A stretch of DNA of 62,067 bases from the NCBI GenBank assembly GCA_014138095.1, contig JACGXE010000021.1, positions 1-62,067 of the forward strand, given 5' to 3'. The notes beneath the pieces were generated by a model. It saw nothing but the letters and a program-made list of their open reading frames with translations, had not been told where the DNA came from and ran no database searches. The translations under genes were made by a program, and so were the position numbers. Shown piece by piece: positions 26,451-34,830 of the stretch (position 1 is the stretch's first letter; every line of letters starts with the position of its first letter). The stretch comes from Ochrobactrum sp. RH2CCR150 (GTDB lineage Bacteria > Pseudomonadota > Alphaproteobacteria > Rhizobiales > Rhizobiaceae).

Positions 26451-27167
26451 ATGCAAACGACCCTCACCCGCCGCTCTTTCCTGACGGCAATGACTGCCAC
26501 TGCGGCTGCCGGTCTCGCCGGTTGCGCCCAGTTGGGACAGAATGTACCTATCATCGACGTCGATGCGTCGGGCAACCCGATCAACAGGACGCCGCAGGCC
26601 AATGTGGATTCGTCCTTTGGCGGCTGGGAGCAGATGTATGCTTCCGTCAATGATGGCGGTTTTCAGCTTCCGGCAATCCCGATCCAGAAGATGGACAAGC
26701 GCTATCTGCGTCAGGTCGTGCAGGACCCGACCGGCGAAATGCCCGGCACGCTGGTCATCGATACTGCCAACCGCTTCTGCTATCTTGTGCTCGATAACGG
26801 TCAGGCGCTGCGCTATGGCGTCGGTATCGGTCGCGAAGGTTTTGCATGGTCCGGTCGCGCTGTGATCCAGTACAAGCGCCAGTGGCCACGCTGGACGCCG
26901 CCGGATGAAATGGTCGCCCGCCAGCCGGAACTGGTCCAGTACAGTGCTGCCAATGGCGGCATGGCTCCAGGCCTCAAGAACCCGCTCGGTGCGCGTGCGC
27001 TCTATATCTTCCAGGACGGCAAGGACACGCTCTATCGCCTGCACGGCAATCCGGAATGGTGGTCCATCGGCAAGGCGGTTTCGTCGGGCTGCGTGCGCTT
27101 CCTCAATCAGGATATCATCGATCTTTATGATCGCGTGCCGCCGAAGTCGCCTATCCTCGTCATGTAA
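26451..27167 (+). CDS. L,D-transpeptidase (YkuD), Tat/lipoprotein-type signal
   Basis: A 238-residue envelope enzyme that forms 3-3 peptidoglycan cross-links or attaches outer-membrane proteins to the wall. The N-terminus has twin arginines (TRRSFL) and a lipobox LAGC with Cys near residue 25, so it may be a Tat-exported lipoprotein. The YkuD domain carries RLHGNPEWWSIGKAVSSGCVRF, with the catalytic Cys in SGCVR and the His upstream. The length is normal for the short L,D-transpeptidases of Rhizobiales. A strong terminator follows, so the gene is transcribed alone. Confidence 0.92.
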   Translation: MQTTLTRRSFLTAMTATAAAGLAGCAQLGQNVPIIDVDASGNPINRTPQANVDSSFGGWEQMYASVNDGGFQLPAIPIQKMDKRYLRQVVQDPTGEMPGTLVIDTANRFCYLVLDNGQALRYGVGIGREGFAWSGRAVIQYKRQWPRWTPPDEMVARQPELVQYSAANGGMAPGLKNPLGARALYIFQDGKDTLYRLHGNPEWWSIGKAVSSGCVRFLNQDIIDLYDRVPPKSPILVM

Positions 27168-27191
27168 GACGAAGACGGACGAGACAATTCC

Positions 27192-27232
27192 AAAGAAAAC
27201 CCCGGAGCATCCCCTGCTCCGGGGTTTTCTTT
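27192..27232 (+). terminator. Rho-independent terminator of the L,D-transpeptidase gene
   Basis: An 18-base arm ending CCCCGGAGCA pairs with TGCTCCGGGG and its flanks, with a 5-base loop and T-rich 3' side. The arms begin with A-rich and end with T-rich sequence, so it can work on both strands. Confidence 0.9.
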
Positions 27233-27339
27233 TAAGCAGTCTGCGTCAGAGAGACTTCCGATCCGGCGCGTTTTCACCTTGTTCAAAACGGGGAAATATA
27301 TTAGCGGCAATAAACTCCACCTGATGCAAGCTTATCATC

Positions 27340-28242
27340 ATGCATACAGCAGCTGCGGCTCTCGCCGATATCGACATACCGGCCATATTCAATCCTGCGG
27401 ACCTTGTCCGCAACGAGCGCTTTCACGATTGCCTGCAAACGACCGCCAGTGAACTTCTGGCCATCACGGCTGAGCTGCCGCGAGAGGTGCGCTATCTTTC
27501 CGATATGCAGAAATGGCTACTGAGTCAGGCGACTTTCGCAGTGCATTTCGAACACCAGACCGATCCGCTCAATCCGCCGATCTCACCGACCAATCTGCTG
27601 AACTTCCTGAAAGGCACGCCGATTGCCAGCAAGAACACCACGCTGGCCTTTCTTCAGGAAACCCGGCATTACAATTTCATCGAACCGCTTCCGACCCGGG
27701 ATCGCAGGCAGCATCTTTTCCGCGCCTGCACTGCCACGGAAGAGCTGATCCGCCTGTGGCTGACCACCCATCTCATTGCAATCGACCGTATGGATAACGG
27801 CAACCGGGCAGCGCTTATGCTCCGCCATCCAGACATGTTGCGCTATGCCCAACCGATCATGACGCGCGATGTGCTGCACAATAGCGACTGGTGCCGTCCG
27901 CAGCCAAGCATCGCGAATTTCACCCATTCGGAATCCGGCAACAACATCCTGCACGATGTTGCATCCCGCGCTCCATGGACATTTTCCGGCGACCGGGCAT
28001 GGATCGGCAAAGTCACCTCCAACGCCATATCGACGCGCTATCGCATGTCGCAGAGCAACACGGCGCGGATTCTGGCGCGCGCGCGCGATGGCGGGCTGAT
28101 CGGATGGGAACGCCCCGGCAACCGCGGTGACTGCTGGATCTCAGCCACGCTGGTGCAGGATTATCGTCAGTGGCAAGCGCTGAAATTTGCGGCGATCAGC
28201 AAGGGCATGCACGGCGCGGCCAAAAAACTCTTCAACATATAA
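27340..28242 (+). CDS. Hypothetical protein with C-terminal winged-helix-like region
   Basis: A 300-residue soluble protein of no recognised family. The last third has a helix-turn-helix pattern (STRYRMSQSNTARILARARDGGLIGWERPGNRGDCWIS), in which a recognition helix and a wing can be seen, resembling MarR-type winged helices. The N-terminal 200 residues are helical and could bind a ligand or dimerise (LPREVRYLSDMQKWLLSQAT; LNFLKGTPIASKNTTLAFLQE). It may be a transcription factor. It lies alone, between a terminator and a convergent gene. Confidence 0.6.
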   Translation: MHTAAAALADIDIPAIFNPADLVRNERFHDCLQTTASELLAITAELPREVRYLSDMQKWLLSQATFAVHFEHQTDPLNPPISPTNLLNFLKGTPIASKNTTLAFLQETRHYNFIEPLPTRDRRQHLFRACTATEELIRLWLTTHLIAIDRMDNGNRAALMLRHPDMLRYAQPIMTRDVLHNSDWCRPQPSIANFTHSESGNNILHDVASRAPWTFSGDRAWIGKVTSNAISTRYRMSQSNTARILARARDGGLIGWERPGNRGDCWISATLVQDYRQWQALKFAAISKGMHGAAKKLFNI

Positions 28243-28246
28243 AAAA

Positions 28247-28272
28247 GCGGCCGGGCCTTTCGACCCAGCCGC
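28247..28272 (-). terminator. Terminator of the minus-strand gene at 28294
   Basis: GCGGCCGGG and CCCAGCCGC pair with one mismatch over an 8-base loop. On the minus strand the stem runs into TTTTTT, which overlaps the end of the plus-strand gene. Confidence 0.75.
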
Positions 28273-28293
28273 GGCGCCCCCGCCTAAACTAAA

Positions 28294-28629
28294 CTATTCC
28301 TCGATCGTATAGGAACCGAGTTCGCACAAGTCTTGCGTGTCGGTGGTGGTGTCGAGGTCGTCACTATCCTGAAATTCGAACCGCATGTCGTATTTGCAAA
28401 CGCGGCGACCGTCAGCGATGGTGATTTCGATGGTTTCGCCCGGCTCCAGAACCTGATCGCCGAAAACTTCACCTTCCCAATTGTTGACGCCGACCGGCGA
28501 CGTATAGAAATGGGTCAATGGGGAGTTGGTGCCGTTCTTCAGTTTGAAGACCAGATCGTCGGCCTTTGAAACACCGGCAAACGTCAAGAACACGGCGGAC
28601 GCCATGCCAAAAATTTTCAATAGTTTCAT
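28294..28629 (-). CDS. Secreted hypothetical protein, small beta-rich
   Basis: A 111-residue protein with a Sec signal peptide (KIFGMASAVFLTFAGVSKA) and a mature domain of about 88 residues with alternating beta-type segments (LVFKLKNGTNSPLTHFYTSP; VLEPGETIEITIADGRRVCKYDMRF). Two cysteines, in RRVCKYD and DLCELG, could form a disulfide. Homologues of this kind are known in Proteobacteria as periplasmic proteins of unknown function. It has its own terminator and no co-transcribed partner. Confidence 0.7.
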   Translation of the reverse strand: MKLLKIFGMASAVFLTFAGVSKADDLVFKLKNGTNSPLTHFYTSPVGVNNWEGEVFGDQVLEPGETIEITIADGRRVCKYDMRFEFQDSDDLDTTTDTQDLCELGSYTIEE

Positions 28630-28780
28630 GCTGTTATCCCGCCCCGCCCAAGATCGGGCAAGCGGACATTAGGCAGAAAATTCTCTGCCGTAAATCGACA
28701 TTAGCAATGTCGAATAACCCATTATTGGGTGGATTCACGCAGCTCTTCCAGAGCACCAGCGTGAAAGAATGGGGAGGGCA

Positions 28781-28817
28781 ACATACTGCCTTACTCCCCT
28801 ATTCCCCTACTCCCTTA
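28781..28817. repeat. Heptamer-type CCCTAYT repeat tract
   Basis: A 37-base tract made of near-repeats of a seven-base unit (TTACTCCCCTATTCCCCTAC). It matches, with three mismatches, the reverse complement of 37700-37736 between betA and betB. It reaches the stop codon of the HerA-like gene. Confidence 0.65.
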
Positions 28818-30326
28818 TTTCTTGAAACTGCCGAGAATGCCGCGCACCAATGCGCGACCCAGCGAATTGCCGACCGTACGCACGACGGACTTCATGGCCG
28901 TTTCCGCAACGGTCTGACGACCGGAGCGCTTGCCCGTGCCCAATGCAGTGCCGAGAAGATCGCCCAGTATTCCGCCGCCGCCTTCCTCTTCCTGCTTGGT
29001 TTTCTGCTGCTCGACCGTCGCGTTCTGCGCCTTGCGCGCCAGCATCTCGAATGCGGAATCGCGATCCACAAGCGTATCGTACTGGCCGGAAACCGGGCTT
29101 GCGGCAATGATCTTGGCGCGCTCTTCCGGCGTCAACGGGCCGATGCGCGACGATGGCGGGCGGATCAATGTACGCTGCACCATGGACGGCACGCCCTTGG
29201 CCTGCAAGGTCGAGACCAGCGCCTCGCCGGTTGCAAGATTGGTGATCGCGTCGAACGTCTTGAAGTCCGGATTGGGACGGAACGTATCGGCGGCGGTTTT
29301 CACCGCATTGGTCTCGCGCGGCGTATAGGCGCGCAGCGCATGCTGCACGCGGTTGCCAAGCTGGGCCAGCACTGTTTCCGGCACATCAAGCGGGTTCTGC
29401 GTCACGAAATAGACGCCGACGCCCTTGGAACGGATGAGACGAACGACCTGTTCGACACGATCAACCAGCGCCTTGGGCGCTTCATCGAACAGAAGATGGG
29501 CCTCGTCGAAGAAGAAGACGAGCCTTGGCTTGTCCGGGTCGCCCACTTCCGGCAGCGCCTCGAACAGTTCCGACATCAGCCAGAGCAGGAAGGTCGAATA
29601 TAGACGCGGGCTCATCATCAGCTTGTCGGCGGCAAGCACGCTGACCACGCCGCGCCCATCCGTCGTCGTGCGCATCAGGTCGGCAATTGTCAAAGCCGGT
29701 TCGCCAAAGAACTTCGCGCCACCCTGTTGCTCCAGCACCAGCAACGACCGCTGCACCGCACCAACCGACGCCTTGTTGACGTTGCCGTATTTACCCGAAA
29801 GCTCGGCGGAACGCTCCGCCATTTCCTTGAGGATTGCCTGCAGATCCTTCAGATCGAGCAGCAGAAGCCCCTCTTCGTCAGACAGGCGGAAGGCGATGTT
29901 GAGCACGCCTTCCTGCGCTTCCGTCAGGTTCATGAGACGCGACAGCAACAATGGCCCCATTTCGGAAATGGTGGCGCGAACCGGGTGGCCCTGCTCGCCG
30001 AAAATGTCCCAGAAAATGACCGGAGATGCGCGCAGCTGATAAGGATCGAGCTTGATTTCCTCGGCCCGCTTGGTCAGGCCGTCATTCGCCACGCCGACAG
30101 CGGCAATGCCCGACAGATCGCCCTTGATGTCGGCGCAGAAGACCGGAACGCCAGCAGCGGAAAAGCTTTCCGCCAGCACCTGAAGGGTCACGGTCTTGCC
30201 CGTACCCGTCGCGCCGGTGACCAGACCGTGCCTGTTGCCATATTTCAGCGCCAGATATTCCGGCTGCTGGTAGGAATCGTCAGGCTTGCGGCTTGCGCCA
30301 AGAAAAATAGCGTCGTCAGCAGTCAT
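28815..30326 (-). CDS. HerA-like helicase (DUF853) ATPase
   Basis: A 503-residue RecA-fold ATPase of the HerA/FtsK clan, DUF853 family. The Walker A motif is GATGTGKTVTLQ near residue 40, Walker B is RLVFFFDEAHLLFDEAP, and an Arg-finger-like FVTQNPLDVPETVL follows. The C-terminal 80 residues are low-complexity (EEEGGGGILGDLLG) with a basic tail. The family is widespread in Proteobacteria; members are thought to move DNA, but the role is unknown. No NurA partner is nearby, unlike archaeal HerA. The stop lies within the heptamer repeat tract. Confidence 0.9.
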   Translation of the reverse strand: MTADDAIFLGASRKPDDSYQQPEYLALKYGNRHGLVTGATGTGKTVTLQVLAESFSAAGVPVFCADIKGDLSGIAAVGVANDGLTKRAEEIKLDPYQLRASPVIFWDIFGEQGHPVRATISEMGPLLLSRLMNLTEAQEGVLNIAFRLSDEEGLLLLDLKDLQAILKEMAERSAELSGKYGNVNKASVGAVQRSLLVLEQQGGAKFFGEPALTIADLMRTTTDGRGVVSVLAADKLMMSPRLYSTFLLWLMSELFEALPEVGDPDKPRLVFFFDEAHLLFDEAPKALVDRVEQVVRLIRSKGVGVYFVTQNPLDVPETVLAQLGNRVQHALRAYTPRETNAVKTAADTFRPNPDFKTFDAITNLATGEALVSTLQAKGVPSMVQRTLIRPPSSRIGPLTPEERAKIIAASPVSGQYDTLVDRDSAFEMLARKAQNATVEQQKTKQEEEGGGGILGDLLGTALGTGKRSGRQTVAETAMKSVVRTVGNSLGRALVRGILGSFKK

Positions 30327-30552
30327 TAGGCGATTTGCTCCTTATTTCGACCGGCACATCCAGAGCCGCACTCTTGTCAGATATAGACGCCGTCCCGTCA
30401 TGCGACAACGATAAAGCCGACGCTGCGGATAGAGAACCGTTTTTGCTGTCATAAGAGCTGAAAAAATTCCCTATAATTTTGATCCGGACCTGCTTGCAAA
30501 GCGATAGCGAGAATGCATATTACGTAAACGTAAGATTTTTGGGAGAGTTTCC

Positions 30553-30915
30553 ATGGAAGAACTGATCGCACGCATCACCTCGAATGTCGGCATCGATGCC
30601 GCGACGGCGGAAAAGTCTGTCGGCATGATCCTCGCATTCCTTCAGAAAGAAGGTCCGGAGGAGCAGGTTCAGCAGCTTCTGGCCGCAATCCCCGGTGCTA
30701 CCGAAGCCGTTGCACAGGTCAAGGGCGGCGGTTTCCTGTCCAATCTGATGGGCGGCGTGATGGGCCTCGGCTCGCAGCTCATGGGTGCGGGTCTCGGCAT
30801 GGGTGAGATTTCCGGCGTTGCCAAGGAAACAATCCGCTTCGCCAAGGAAAAGGCTGGCGACGAGCCTGTCGATGCCGTGATCGGCTCGATCCCGGGTCTC
30901 GGCCAGTTCATCTGA
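30553..30915 (+). CDS. DUF2267-type protein
   Basis: A 120-residue protein. The N-terminal half shows the DUF2267-like helical pattern (MEELIARITSNVGIDAATAEKSVGMILAFLQKEG; QQLLAAIPGATEAV) and the C-terminal half is Gly-rich (GGGFLSNLMGGVMGLGSQLM) and then amphipathic. Similar proteins are found in many Alphaproteobacteria with no known function. The start ATG at 30553 is preceded by GGGAGAG. It is a single gene with a terminator at 30935. Confidence 0.75.
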   Translation: MEELIARITSNVGIDAATAEKSVGMILAFLQKEGPEEQVQQLLAAIPGATEAVAQVKGGGFLSNLMGGVMGLGSQLMGAGLGMGEISGVAKETIRFAKEKAGDEPVDAVIGSIPGLGQFI

Positions 30916-30934
30916 GTACATACATTTCGCAACG

Positions 30935-30964
30935 AAAAACCCCGGCTTGATAGCCGGGGTTTTT
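30935..30964. terminator. Bidirectional terminator
   Basis: AAAAACCCCGGC and GCCGGGGTTTTT are perfect 12-base complements with a 6-base loop. It lies between the convergent DUF2267 and transporter genes and can end both transcripts. Confidence 0.9.
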
Positions 30965-30966
30965 GT

Positions 30967-32235
30967 TTATGCATCCTTTTGCACAGTCCTCGCCCCGACA
31001 TGGCGGGCGCGTCCTGAAAGCCAGCCATTGACGGCAGCGCCCAATCCCAGCACTGCGAAGAACAGACCGCAGGCGGCGAAACTTCCCGTGGCGCTGTGGA
31101 TCACGCCCACCAGCAGCGGGCCAATGGCCGCGAGAATATAGCCGACGCATTGCGCCATACCGGACAGATGCGCCGCCGTGTGCGAATCCGGTGAGCGCAG
31201 CACGATCACCATCATTGCAGCCGCGATCAGCCCGCCCTGCCCGATGCCCTGAATGATGGCCAGAAGCCAAAAGCTCCATTCCGGCAGATAGAGAAAACCG
31301 ATCAGTGCAAGCGATGCGCAGGCGCAGAGAAACACATTGATGAAACTCTGGCTTTTCTGGCGCACGGCAATCGACGGTATCAGCAAGCATGTCACGACCT
31401 GCGCCATGATCGAAAACGACACCAGACCGCCCGCCGCAGCCGGGCTCATGCCCCGCTCACGCAGGATTGGCGCGAGCCAGCCGAACACAATATAGGCTGT
31501 TGACGACTGCAGCCCCATGAACAGCGTCACCTGCCAGGCAAGCGCATCGTTCCACAGACCAACGACGCGGAAGCCTGAATGCGCAACATTGTGTTTGCTG
31601 CGCAGCGCCTGCGGCAACCACAGCACGAGCACCAGCGCAGCCGGAACCGCCCAGAACGCCAGAGCAAGATTCCACGAACCGCCGAGCATGTTTTTGATCG
31701 GGATCGTGAAGCCAGCCGCGGAAGCCGCTCCGCCGCAAAGCGCCATCGTGTAAAGGCCGGTCATGATCGCAGCGGTTTTTGGAAAATCGCGCTTCACCAC
31801 ACCCGGCAGCAGCACATTGCCCATGGCAATCGCCGCACCAGCAAGCGTTGCGCCCATATAGAGCGACCAGAAAGATCCGAGACCACGCAGCGCAGTACCA
31901 ATGGTCAAGACCGCCAGCACCGCCAGAAGCACACGCTCGGCTCCGAAACGCTGCGCAAGACGCGGCGAAAACGGGGCGAATGCGCCAAGGCAGACAACCG
32001 GCAAGGTAGTCAGCACGCCTGCGGCGAGCGATGACATGCCGGTGCCATCGATGATTTCCGGCAGAAGCACGGAAACGCTGGAAAAGACCGGACGCAGATT
32101 GGCGGCAATCAGCACGAGGCTCAGCCCCAGCAGGATGCGCGTGGCCTTGCTCGGCGTTTCGGGCACCAATGGCGGCGGCACACTGTCCGCTTCTGCGTCG
32201 ACGAGTGGCTCTGGCTGCTCTACCTGAGATGTCAT
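30967..32235 (-). CDS. MFS transporter, CynX/NimT family
   Basis: A 422-residue inner-membrane transporter of the cyanate/2-nitroimidazole (CynX/NimT) branch of the major facilitator superfamily, with twelve predicted membrane segments (for example ILLGLSLVLIAANLRPVFSSV; ALFMGLQSSTAYIVFGWLAP). The motif NLRPVFSSVSVLLPEI is typical of the family. The substrate is unknown. The ATG at 32235 was chosen because GGGAGGAA lies just before it; the longer frame from 32283 lacks one. It follows a GntR regulator by 44 bases on the same strand, which probably controls it. Confidence 0.88.
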   Translation of the reverse strand: MTSQVEQPEPLVDAEADSVPPPLVPETPSKATRILLGLSLVLIAANLRPVFSSVSVLLPEIIDGTGMSSLAAGVLTTLPVVCLGAFAPFSPRLAQRFGAERVLLAVLAVLTIGTALRGLGSFWSLYMGATLAGAAIAMGNVLLPGVVKRDFPKTAAIMTGLYTMALCGGAASAAGFTIPIKNMLGGSWNLALAFWAVPAALVLVLWLPQALRSKHNVAHSGFRVVGLWNDALAWQVTLFMGLQSSTAYIVFGWLAPILRERGMSPAAAGGLVSFSIMAQVVTCLLIPSIAVRQKSQSFINVFLCACASLALIGFLYLPEWSFWLLAIIQGIGQGGLIAAAMMVIVLRSPDSHTAAHLSGMAQCVGYILAAIGPLLVGVIHSATGSFAACGLFFAVLGLGAAVNGWLSGRARHVGARTVQKDA

Positions 32236-32279
32236 GGTGTGTTCCTCCCGTGCTGTGGGCGGCACGGCGTTTATGCGGC

Positions 32280-32963
32280 TCATGATGCGAGCAACCTTTC
32301 CAGTTCTTCAATCAGGGGGGCCAGAAAACGACGAACCGTCGCGCTGGCCTTGTCCGGGTCGCCGGTGGCAATGGCTTCGATGATCTGCCGATGCGCCTCA
32401 AAGTCCGGCTCCGGCAGTTCGCCGTCCAATGTGGCTTCAATGGATTCGCGGATCGATGCGGAAAAGAAGCCATAGACCTCGATCAGTGCATGATTGCCGG
32501 AAGCGGCAGCGATGGCTTCATGGAATGCAAAATCGCGCTCGACGAATGTCATCCGGTCAGTATCTTCGCGCAATCCGCGTGAGGCCAGCACGGCTTCCAG
32601 ATGAGCAATCGTCTGCGGCGTGATGCGCTGCGCGGCAAGGCGCGCAGCTTCGACTTCCAGCGCGGCGCGCATTTCAAGCCTGTCGCGCAGGCTCGTATGG
32701 CGTATGCGATTGAGACTGCGCGCCGTGTCGGTCTTCGAGCGTACATAGGTGCCCGAGCCTTGCCGCGTCTCCAGCATGCCTTGCGCCACCAGCGCCCTGA
32801 CAGCCTCGCGCACCGTGCCGCGACTGACGCCAAGCCGCGCCGAAAGCTGGGCTTCGTTCGGCAATTGCTCGCCCACGGCCCAACGACCCGACGTGATTTC
32901 GGAACGAATGGATTGCGTCGCTGCTTCCGTCAGGCTTTTGCGTGAGACCGTCTTCATAGGCAC
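32280..32963 (-). CDS. GntR/FadR-family transcriptional regulator
   Basis: A 227-residue regulator. The N-terminal winged helix (LPNEAQLSARLGVSRGTVREAVRALVAQG) is followed by an all-helical FCD effector-binding domain (LRDRLEMRAALEVEAARLAA; FVERDFAFHEAIAAASGNHAL), which usually holds a metal and a carboxylate ligand. It is the first gene of a two-gene unit with the transporter, so it probably regulates uptake or efflux of the effector. No operator was seen with confidence. Confidence 0.88.
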   Translation of the reverse strand: MPMKTVSRKSLTEAATQSIRSEITSGRWAVGEQLPNEAQLSARLGVSRGTVREAVRALVAQGMLETRQGSGTYVRSKTDTARSLNRIRHTSLRDRLEMRAALEVEAARLAAQRITPQTIAHLEAVLASRGLREDTDRMTFVERDFAFHEAIAAASGNHALIEVYGFFSASIRESIEATLDGELPEPDFEAHRQIIEAIATGDPDKASATVRRFLAPLIEELERLLAS

Positions 32964-33162
32964 CCCAAATTCATCGGATGACTTGATGAATTAACGGGGG
33001 CGGACCGAACTGTCAACAGACATGGATGTGCCACTGCTGCCAAAGCCACAGTGCAGCGCTAATCCCACATTTGTGTGCAGGCAAATGTTTTCAATTGGCT
33101 TCAAAATGCTCTAAGAATTCTCGCGCAGATTGGATTTTCATACGCAGCCAGCAGGTGCCAGC

Positions 33163-34155
33163 ATGATCACGCTCTACAGCCTTTCCGGTGACCATCTCGA
33201 AAAAACGGAAATCGAACCGGGCACGCCATTACCTGATAACGTGATCTGGATCGACCTCTCCACACCCGGCGTCAACGAAGATCACATCGTCGAAGCGTGG
33301 ACCGGCATTTCGATCCCCACCCGTGAAGACATGACGGAGATCGAGGAATCGAGCCGCTTCTATATGGAAAACGGCGCGCAGTATCTCACAGTGCCTATTC
33401 TCCATGCGGTCGATCTCGACCATCGTGAACTGGCGCCAGTGACTTTCATTCTGCACGGCTCACGCCTGATCACCGTGCGCTATGCGGACCCCAAATCCTT
33501 CACGACCTATATTCTGCGCTCCACCAAGCCCGGCAACGGGCTGATTTCTGCCAAATGCACCGGGCTTTCGATCATGCTTGGCATTACCGAAGCCACGACC
33601 AACCGCCTGGCGGATATTCTGGAAGGCGTGGCCGGTAAAATTGACGCCGCATCGCACTCGATCTATCGCCGCCAGCCAAAGGCGCGGCCGATGACGACGC
33701 AGGATTTCCGGCACATCCTGACCCAGATCGGTGGTCAGGGAACGTTTTTGTCGCGCATGCGTGAAAGTCTCGCAGGCATCAGCCGCATGCTGGTCTACCT
33801 CTCGGCAACCAGCAATCCCGCGACCGGCAAGAAGGAAACGCGCTCCTGGATCAAGTCGCTCGAACGCGACATGCAATCGCTGACCGCTTATGTGGACTTT
33901 CTGTCCAACAAGGTCACCTTCCTGCTCGACACCATCGTTGGACTGATTTCCGTCGAGCAAAACGCCATCATCAAGATCTTCTCGGTGGCTGCCGTGGGCT
34001 TCATGCCGCCAACGCTGGTGGCCTCTATCTACGGCATGAACTTTTCCTTCATGCCGGAACTGACGTCACCCTGGGGCTATCCAATGGCGCTCGGACTGAT
34101 GATCGCCTCCGCCCTGTTGCCGCTCTATTATTTCCGCCGCAAGGGCTGGCTGTAA
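33163..34155 (+). CDS. corA: CorA-family magnesium transporter
   Basis: A 330-residue divalent cation channel. A large cytoplasmic domain (residues 1-270) is followed by a stalk helix and two C-terminal membrane segments. The signature GMN is in SIYGMNFSFMPEL at the end of the first membrane helix, and the acidic loop is short. The helix region SRMRESLAGISRMLVYL and AYVDFLSNKVTFLLDTIVG is typical. Residues before the ATG at 33163 are an unlikely extension. The gene is alone. Mg2+ or Co2+ is the likely ion from family knowledge. Confidence 0.9.
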   Translation: MITLYSLSGDHLEKTEIEPGTPLPDNVIWIDLSTPGVNEDHIVEAWTGISIPTREDMTEIEESSRFYMENGAQYLTVPILHAVDLDHRELAPVTFILHGSRLITVRYADPKSFTTYILRSTKPGNGLISAKCTGLSIMLGITEATTNRLADILEGVAGKIDAASHSIYRRQPKARPMTTQDFRHILTQIGGQGTFLSRMRESLAGISRMLVYLSATSNPATGKKETRSWIKSLERDMQSLTAYVDFLSNKVTFLLDTIVGLISVEQNAIIKIFSVAAVGFMPPTLVASIYGMNFSFMPELTSPWGYPMALGLMIASALLPLYYFRRKGWL

Positions 34156-34178
34156 ACGGCCGCTCGACAAGGGCGCAA

Positions 34179-34206
34179 CTATGTTATATCATCGGTTATA
34201 ACATAG
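34179..34206. promoter_or_regulatory. Operator palindrome of the AbrB/Doc operon
   Basis: CTATGTTATA (34179-34188) and TATAACATAG (34197-34206) are perfect 10-base inverted repeats with 8 bases between. They lie directly before the antitoxin gene, which is the usual place for the site at which a toxin-antitoxin complex represses its own operon. Confidence 0.75.
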
Positions 34207-34216
34207 GAGAAAAGCC

Positions 34217-34447
34217 ATGAACGTCACTTTGCGCAAGATCGGCAATTCCGAAGGCGTGATCCTGCCCAAGGAAGTGCTCGACCGGCTTAATTTGAGAGCG
34301 GGAGATACGCTCGTTCTGATCGAAGACGAGAACGGTCTGAAACTGACGCGCAGCGCAGATGATCCGGATGTCTTTGAGAAAAAGATGCAGGTCGCACGCG
34401 AGCGGATGAAGAAGTACGAAACGGCCTATCGCGTCCTCGCGAAATGA
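34217..34447 (+). CDS. AbrB/MazE-type antitoxin
   Basis: A 76-residue protein with a swapped-hairpin AbrB DNA-binding domain in its first 45 residues (VTLRKIGNSEGVILPKEVLDRLNLRAGDTL) and an acidic, then basic, C-terminal tail (SADDPDVFEKKMQVARERMKKYETAY) that should wrap the toxin. It overlaps the Doc gene by four bases (ATGA). It probably represses the operon through the palindrome just upstream. Confidence 0.9.
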   Translation: MNVTLRKIGNSEGVILPKEVLDRLNLRAGDTLVLIEDENGLKLTRSADDPDVFEKKMQVARERMKKYETAYRVLAK

Positions 34448-34830
34448 TTGATTTTCATTCGCGGTCTTTTATCGAGGCGCTGCATCAGGAGCAGCTACGC
34501 TTGCACGGTGGTGCGGCGGGCATACGGGATTCAGGCTTGCTGGATTCTGCACTCGCCCGTCCACTTCAAAAAGAAGCCTATGGCACGCCCGATCTCTTCG
34601 ATCTAGCAGCGGCATATCTGTTCGGCTTACTGAAAAATCATCCGTTTATAGACGGCAACAAACGAACAGGCCTCGCCGCAGCGGACTTGTTTCTCTATTT
34701 CAACAGCTACAGCCTTGAGGCCGGGCAAGAAGATGTGATTCAACTGGTTCTGATGGTATCAACCAGCGAAGTAGACGAAAGCGGCGCTGCCGCTTTCTTC
34801 CGCGATCATAGTGTGTCGCTGGAAGCCTAG
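34444..34830 (+). CDS. doc: Doc-type Fic-fold toxin (death-on-curing)
   Basis: A 128-residue toxin of the Doc branch of the Fic family, which phosphorylates EF-Tu in the studied P1 Doc and stops translation. The catalytic motif is HPFIDGNKRTG, the Doc form of HxFx(D/E)GNxR, with the His and Lys in place. The rest (ALHQEQLRLHGGAAGIRDSGLL; DLAAAYLFGLLKN) matches the all-helical Fic core. Coupling to the AbrB-type antitoxin makes a typical type II module. Its stop codon overlaps that of the convergent Gre gene. Confidence 0.88.
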   Translation: MIDFHSRSFIEALHQEQLRLHGGAAGIRDSGLLDSALARPLQKEAYGTPDLFDLAAAYLFGLLKNHPFIDGNKRTGLAAADLFLYFNSYSLEAGQEDVIQLVLMVSTSEVDESGAAAFFRDHSVSLEA

